The notes beneath the pieces were generated by a model. The model was not told the origin of the DNA. It ran no database searches and worked only from the letters and a program-made list of their open reading frames with translations. Shown piece by piece: positions 60,323-64,000 of a DNA stretch of 64,000 bases. The stretch comes from Lingula anatina (lineage: Eukaryota; Brachiopoda; Lingulata; Lingulida; Lingulidae): assembly GCF_001039355.2 (NCBI RefSeq), contig NW_019775158.1, positions 290,827 to 354,826 of the forward strand, given 5' to 3'. The position numbers were made by a program, and so were the translations under genes. How positions within the stretch are numbered: position 1 is the stretch's first letter; each line of letters starts with the position of its first letter.

Positions 60323-60898
60323 GGTGTGTATATAGCTATCTCATTTATCCTTCAGTCTTTGGCCAATTGAATTTAAATATGCCAAGTGAATTTTAAACAA
60401 TTCTTGCAGCATTAAATAAATTAATCAATTGACTTTTCATTGACAGACAGCTCATCAATTAAGCTGTTCCATGAACGTATTTACCCACTTTTCAACACGT
60501 CAGTGTTGACGAAAAGTGTCTATTGCATCAAAATCATAATTTGCATTGTGTCGAATACTACAGTTGCTGATAATAACAATAACAACACACATTGTCGTTA
60601 TTTCCAACTGTACACATGATGTTTGTTAAGGCACCGCATGAAAGATAAGCAAATCTCGCGACAATGCACGCTCACACTGCCGCCATTCATCGCCTTATCA
60701 TAACAAAGGGCGAAAGGGGCACGCGCATATTTACCCGCCCTTTGACAGCATTCACCGACGTGTGAATCTAGGTCGTTTCCATGGACGCCACATCGACTGC
60801 GGGCAAGGCATTAGTTAACATAGAGCCTTGCCACACTGAGACGTGACGCCGTGTTGTGATTGTTTCGTTGGAAGTTTTCTCTTGGCTACAAGGAGAAA

Positions 60899-61940
60899 AT
60901 GTCGGATCACGAAGGGGAGGAGGTAAGCGTTTCATAGATGTAGAAAATACAGTAGGAATTAATGGTTTGGATGAAGGTTGTTACACGTAGTACTTAAGGA
61001 TCTCGCTTCACTAGTAATCTGTTGATCGACCACTCATGGACCATTAAATGTTGATTACGAGCGTCCTTGCCTCTATCACTTAATAGCACGGAGAGGATCC
61101 TTAACTGACCATATAGTCCTGCGATTTATATAGCTCTAACATTTCACTGTACGAAGATTGGTTACACCCCTCCCCAAGAGGACCCAAAAATTTAGGCAAT
61201 ATTAATGGTCGAAGGTGGCTTTCCAATACAGCTACACAAAGTATGCTACTCCCGTCCCCCCGTTGGAGCCCTGTACATAGTAATATATTTGTAGACGGAG
61301 AGAACTGTGGTCGTAAAATACTGTACATGCCCAGCTGAATTGCCTCGTCATAAAGAGAACCTCATATGAGGTGCACATGCATATACAGTCTATATATGTA
61401 CATATTTAGCGACCTCTGTTCAATATATGGATCAGTAGATCTTAACGACTGTGTAATGTGAATGAAAAATTAACAGAAGATCGTGCGCAGGTATAACCAA
61501 AACAAAAAACACCTAAAAGTGAAACAAAAGAAAAACAAAGATGTCCTATTCCCTTTTTGCTTCTTAACTGACCTGGTTGAAAAAAATGAGGGGTTCCCCC
61601 CCCCCCCCCCCCCCCCCCCACCCACCCCACCCACACACCCCACCCACCCCCCCCCCCCCCNNNNNNNNNNNNNNNNNNNNNNNNNNNNNNNNNNNNNNNN
61701 NNNNNNNNNNNNNNNNNNNNNNNNNNNNNNNNNNNNNNNNNNNNNNNNNNNNNNNNNNNNNNNNNNNNNNNNNNNNNNNNNNNNNNNNNNNNNNNNNNNN
61801 NNNNNNNNNNNNNNNNNNNNNNNNNNNNNNNNNNNNNNNNNNNNNNNNNNNNNNNNNNNNNNNNNNNNNNNNAAAAAAAAAAAAAAAAAAAGTTCCCTTC
61901 CCCTTTTTTTCTTTAACTGCCCGGTTGAAAAAAAAGGGGG

Positions 61941-61971
<31 letters not shown>

Positions 61972-62722
61972 ACACTGTCTTCAGTGCCTATATGACGATC
62001 CATTGCTGTCTCGTTAATGTATTTATGTATCTATGCATTTTTCATCTGCTTTTCACCATTTATTAGTCTGAAAAGACGACTAAGGTGCCACATAATCACA
62101 GTTATTTGCATTTTCTTTCCCTTTAAAAAGAGATCTTTACCCGTTGTCATAGCCCATAAGGCGAAATCACAGTCAAAGCATAACCCGTATTTTAATATGT
62201 TCATTATAAAGCTCAATGCGCGTCGTGGTTAACTACGGTTTTGTTTTGCACATCATTTCCTTTTGATAACAGCGTTCCCTTCCTTTGAAATGGACAGCAA
62301 TTGTCCGAGATGAAAAGTTAATAGCGTTTCTTCGATCCAGCTCAGAGTGGTTTGTAGTGGTTATATAGATGACATTACTCCTTATTGAACGCTGACAATA
62401 TTCAAACATGAACTAGTTGATCTTTGTGAAGTGTGAAATATTCAGACAAAAGGCGCTCTCGCTGTCTTATTGATAGCGGTTGATAACTACTGTTAGCCGT
62501 TTCTTTGATTACTGGCTTTTGAATTATTATTCAAGCAGATAATCTCACTGAGCGTTTTACTGAGTAAAAGTAGATAAATGCATTAACTGGTCGATTATAG
62601 GGGTTTTAGGTCAAATTTAGCATGCTTGATTACATGAAGTGTCTGCGGGGTATCAGTGCTTTGGATTACTAGTTTTTTGACAGCGACGAATATTAGTGAA
62701 ATATGTCTGTTCATACACGCAT

Positions 62723-62759
<37 letters not shown>

Positions 62760-63341
62760 AAAAAGAATGACATTCATGTGCTATATATGTGGATAAAAAC
62801 AAAGCGTGTGTTATAGTTCATCAATAGGAATGATGTTTCATGTGGAGTGAAGCGACCCGCAAAGATTTTTTTATAGATTTTTAAGCATTTTACAAACAAA
62901 TGCTGTGATTGCGTATAATAAACTAATATGTATTTTCTTTGTTTTTTCAGAAACACAAAGATTCACATGGTAGGTTTTGCATATTGAAAGACAGACATGA
63001 AAGTGGGATCAACCGTACAAAAAGCTAAATTCTCTCTCTCTCTCTCTCTCTTTTCTCTCTCAAACAAGCGCCAGCACACACACACACACACGCACACGCA
63101 CACACACACAATGCACTCATAGTAAAACGGGTAAATGTAAAAATTAATTAACGAAGTGTGTAAGAATTTTTTGTTTAACGACAATTTGAATAGCAAATAT
63201 ATTTACAAATCTTTCAAAAGACGGCGAGGACAAACATGAGACAGACGCCGAGAAAAAGAGAAAAGAATATTTCAAGGAGGAGCTGCGTCGATTGCAGAAA
63301 AACCTCAAAGAAGAAAAAGAAAAGATCAAGCCGCCACCAAT
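60899..63341 (+). CDS. 5' coding exons of a charged, probably coiled-coil protein (gene continues to the right)
   Basis: Three exons with good borders and compatible phases: 60899-60922 (MSDHEGEE, then GTAAGCG donor), 62951-62969 (19 nt after TTGTTTTTTCAG) and 63221-63341 (121 nt, GTAAGTAT donor). The joined 54 complete codons encode an acidic start, then a Lys/Glu-rich helix with EYFKEELRRLQKNLKEEKEK and KPPP. There is no signal peptide, so the protein should be intracellular. Very short acidic N-terminal exons followed by charged helix and KPPP are reminiscent of the variable N-terminus of troponin T, but the conserved core is outside the window, so this is only a suggestion. The upstream sequence (60600-60890) is richer in CpG than its surroundings. 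The second intron-side sequence up to 64000 shows no certain exon. The first intron includes an N gap (61661-61872). Confidence 0.55.
61589..61970. other. Sequence gap (N run 61661-61872) flanked by C and CA runs
   Basis: 212 Ns with poly-C/CCCA sequence on the left and poly-A, poly-C and CA repeats on the right. The segments beside the gap are similar to each other (AACTGnCCnGGTTGAAAAAAA, then a C run), so they may be the same sequence read twice. Confidence 0.9.
62726..62757. repeat. (CA)n microsatellite
   Basis: A run of CA dinucleotides in the first intron of the rightmost gene. Further (CT)n and (CA)n runs are at about 63030-63055 and 63074-63110. Confidence 0.85.
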
Positions 63342-64000
63342 GTAAGTATTTTCTCATTCCTCCTGGCTTCAGTTTCACAATAAATAAATAAATAAATAAA
63401 TAAAACGCGGTGGTGTTCACCTTTGAGAGGCCAAGCGGAGGTGGGGTGGGTGGGATGCTCCAAGAATCCCTTCATAACCCACTCCTGCTCAGTGATTAGA
63501 TTTAAATGGTGTCCTTTCATTTTAAAACAATACTTAACAATGCATTGTTTGGAAATACTGAGGATTAGCTAATATAACTACTATAAGGCCAATCTCTGCT
63601 TGCCACTTTAGTTATAGGCCTATTCGATACTTCTTTGTTTATAAAGCTGATTTCTTTATCAGAAAAAAAGGCAAAGTTGTTGTATTATTAATGCTGCTGT
63701 GCAGTGCTTTCCTTGGTTGTTGATTTTGAACGTGGGAAAAGTAAGCACTTAAAAATGGTAGAAAATATCGATCTAAAATGTCCCATTCTTTATAATACGA
63801 ATATTAATTTGCTTAAAGAGCCCAGTGTACACTATCTGATGTCAATATTTGGTAGAGCAGAACTGTTTACGAAGGCTGATACGTGTTGTATTTTAGGTAT
63901 CTTGTGTAACCATTGCTAATGCTAATAGTTTTTTTTTAAATTGAATCAAGGGTGATTTTAGGATTTCTTTATGTATTATGATTGGTTACAAATATTTTAA
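63342..64000. other. Intron of the rightmost gene to the window edge
   Basis: No exon with both good splice borders was found. A (TAAA)n run is at about 63381-63404. Confidence 0.5.

Noticed and set aside
61470-62017. Long open frames through the N gap
   Set aside because: They exist only because N runs and homopolymers give no stop codons.
63704-63919. 71-residue frame near the right edge
   Set aside because: It lies within the intron of the rightmost gene and has no homology I recognise, no splice context and ordinary intron composition.

Overview
This window comes from an animal nuclear genome, most likely a highly polymorphic marine invertebrate. The genes have introns with GT/AG borders and AATAAA-type poly(A) signals. 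CA, TA and TTA microsatellites are frequent, and many small inverted-repeat elements and retroelement remnants are present. The single-N joints are flanked by near-identical sequence, as expected from unmerged haplotypes. A lancelet, mollusc or similar animal is plausible, but the sequence alone does not fix the phylum.

Most of the window (1-32110 and 47040-56900) is a tandem array of secreted type-B carboxylesterase (cholinesterase-fold) genes, all transcribed leftward on the minus strand. The ancestral gene has three coding exons: 142 nt for the signal peptide, 1381 nt for nearly the whole catalytic domain, and 292 nt for the C-terminal tail, giving 604 residues. From right to left the copies are as follows. 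H (56861-53338) is intact. G (51535-47533) is intact. One position has only the flanks of a missing copy. E (30909-25634) has a nonsense codon. A truncated relic lies at 23975-23145. D (20281-12936) is open but its nucleophile Ser is Ala. C (12141-10326) carries the same Ser to Ala change, a frameshift and no exon 1, and may be an allele of D. B (7515-3704) is intact. A (1855-) has only exon 1 in the window.

At 32757-46104, on the plus strand and in place of one esterase copy, is a tandem pair of paralogous genes. They encode secreted proteins of 709 and 708 residues with a signal peptide, a Ser/Pro/Thr-rich stretch of 8-residue repeats, a somatomedin-B-like Cys cluster, further Cys-rich segments and a short hydrophobic C-terminus. 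The N-terminal part resembles ectodomains of invertebrate adhesion or secretin-type receptors, but there is no seven-helix domain; the C-terminus looks more like a GPI-anchor signal.

The right end (60899-63341, plus strand) holds the first three coding exons, two of them very short, of a gene for a strongly charged protein that continues beyond the window. Intron 1 of copy D contains a degenerate Ty3/gypsy retrotransposon with a nested inverted-repeat element and a LINE 3' end. Other repeats include a 284-bp element present in one of two allele-like copies, hAT-like elements, a 44-bp minisatellite and tRNA-derived SINE pieces.
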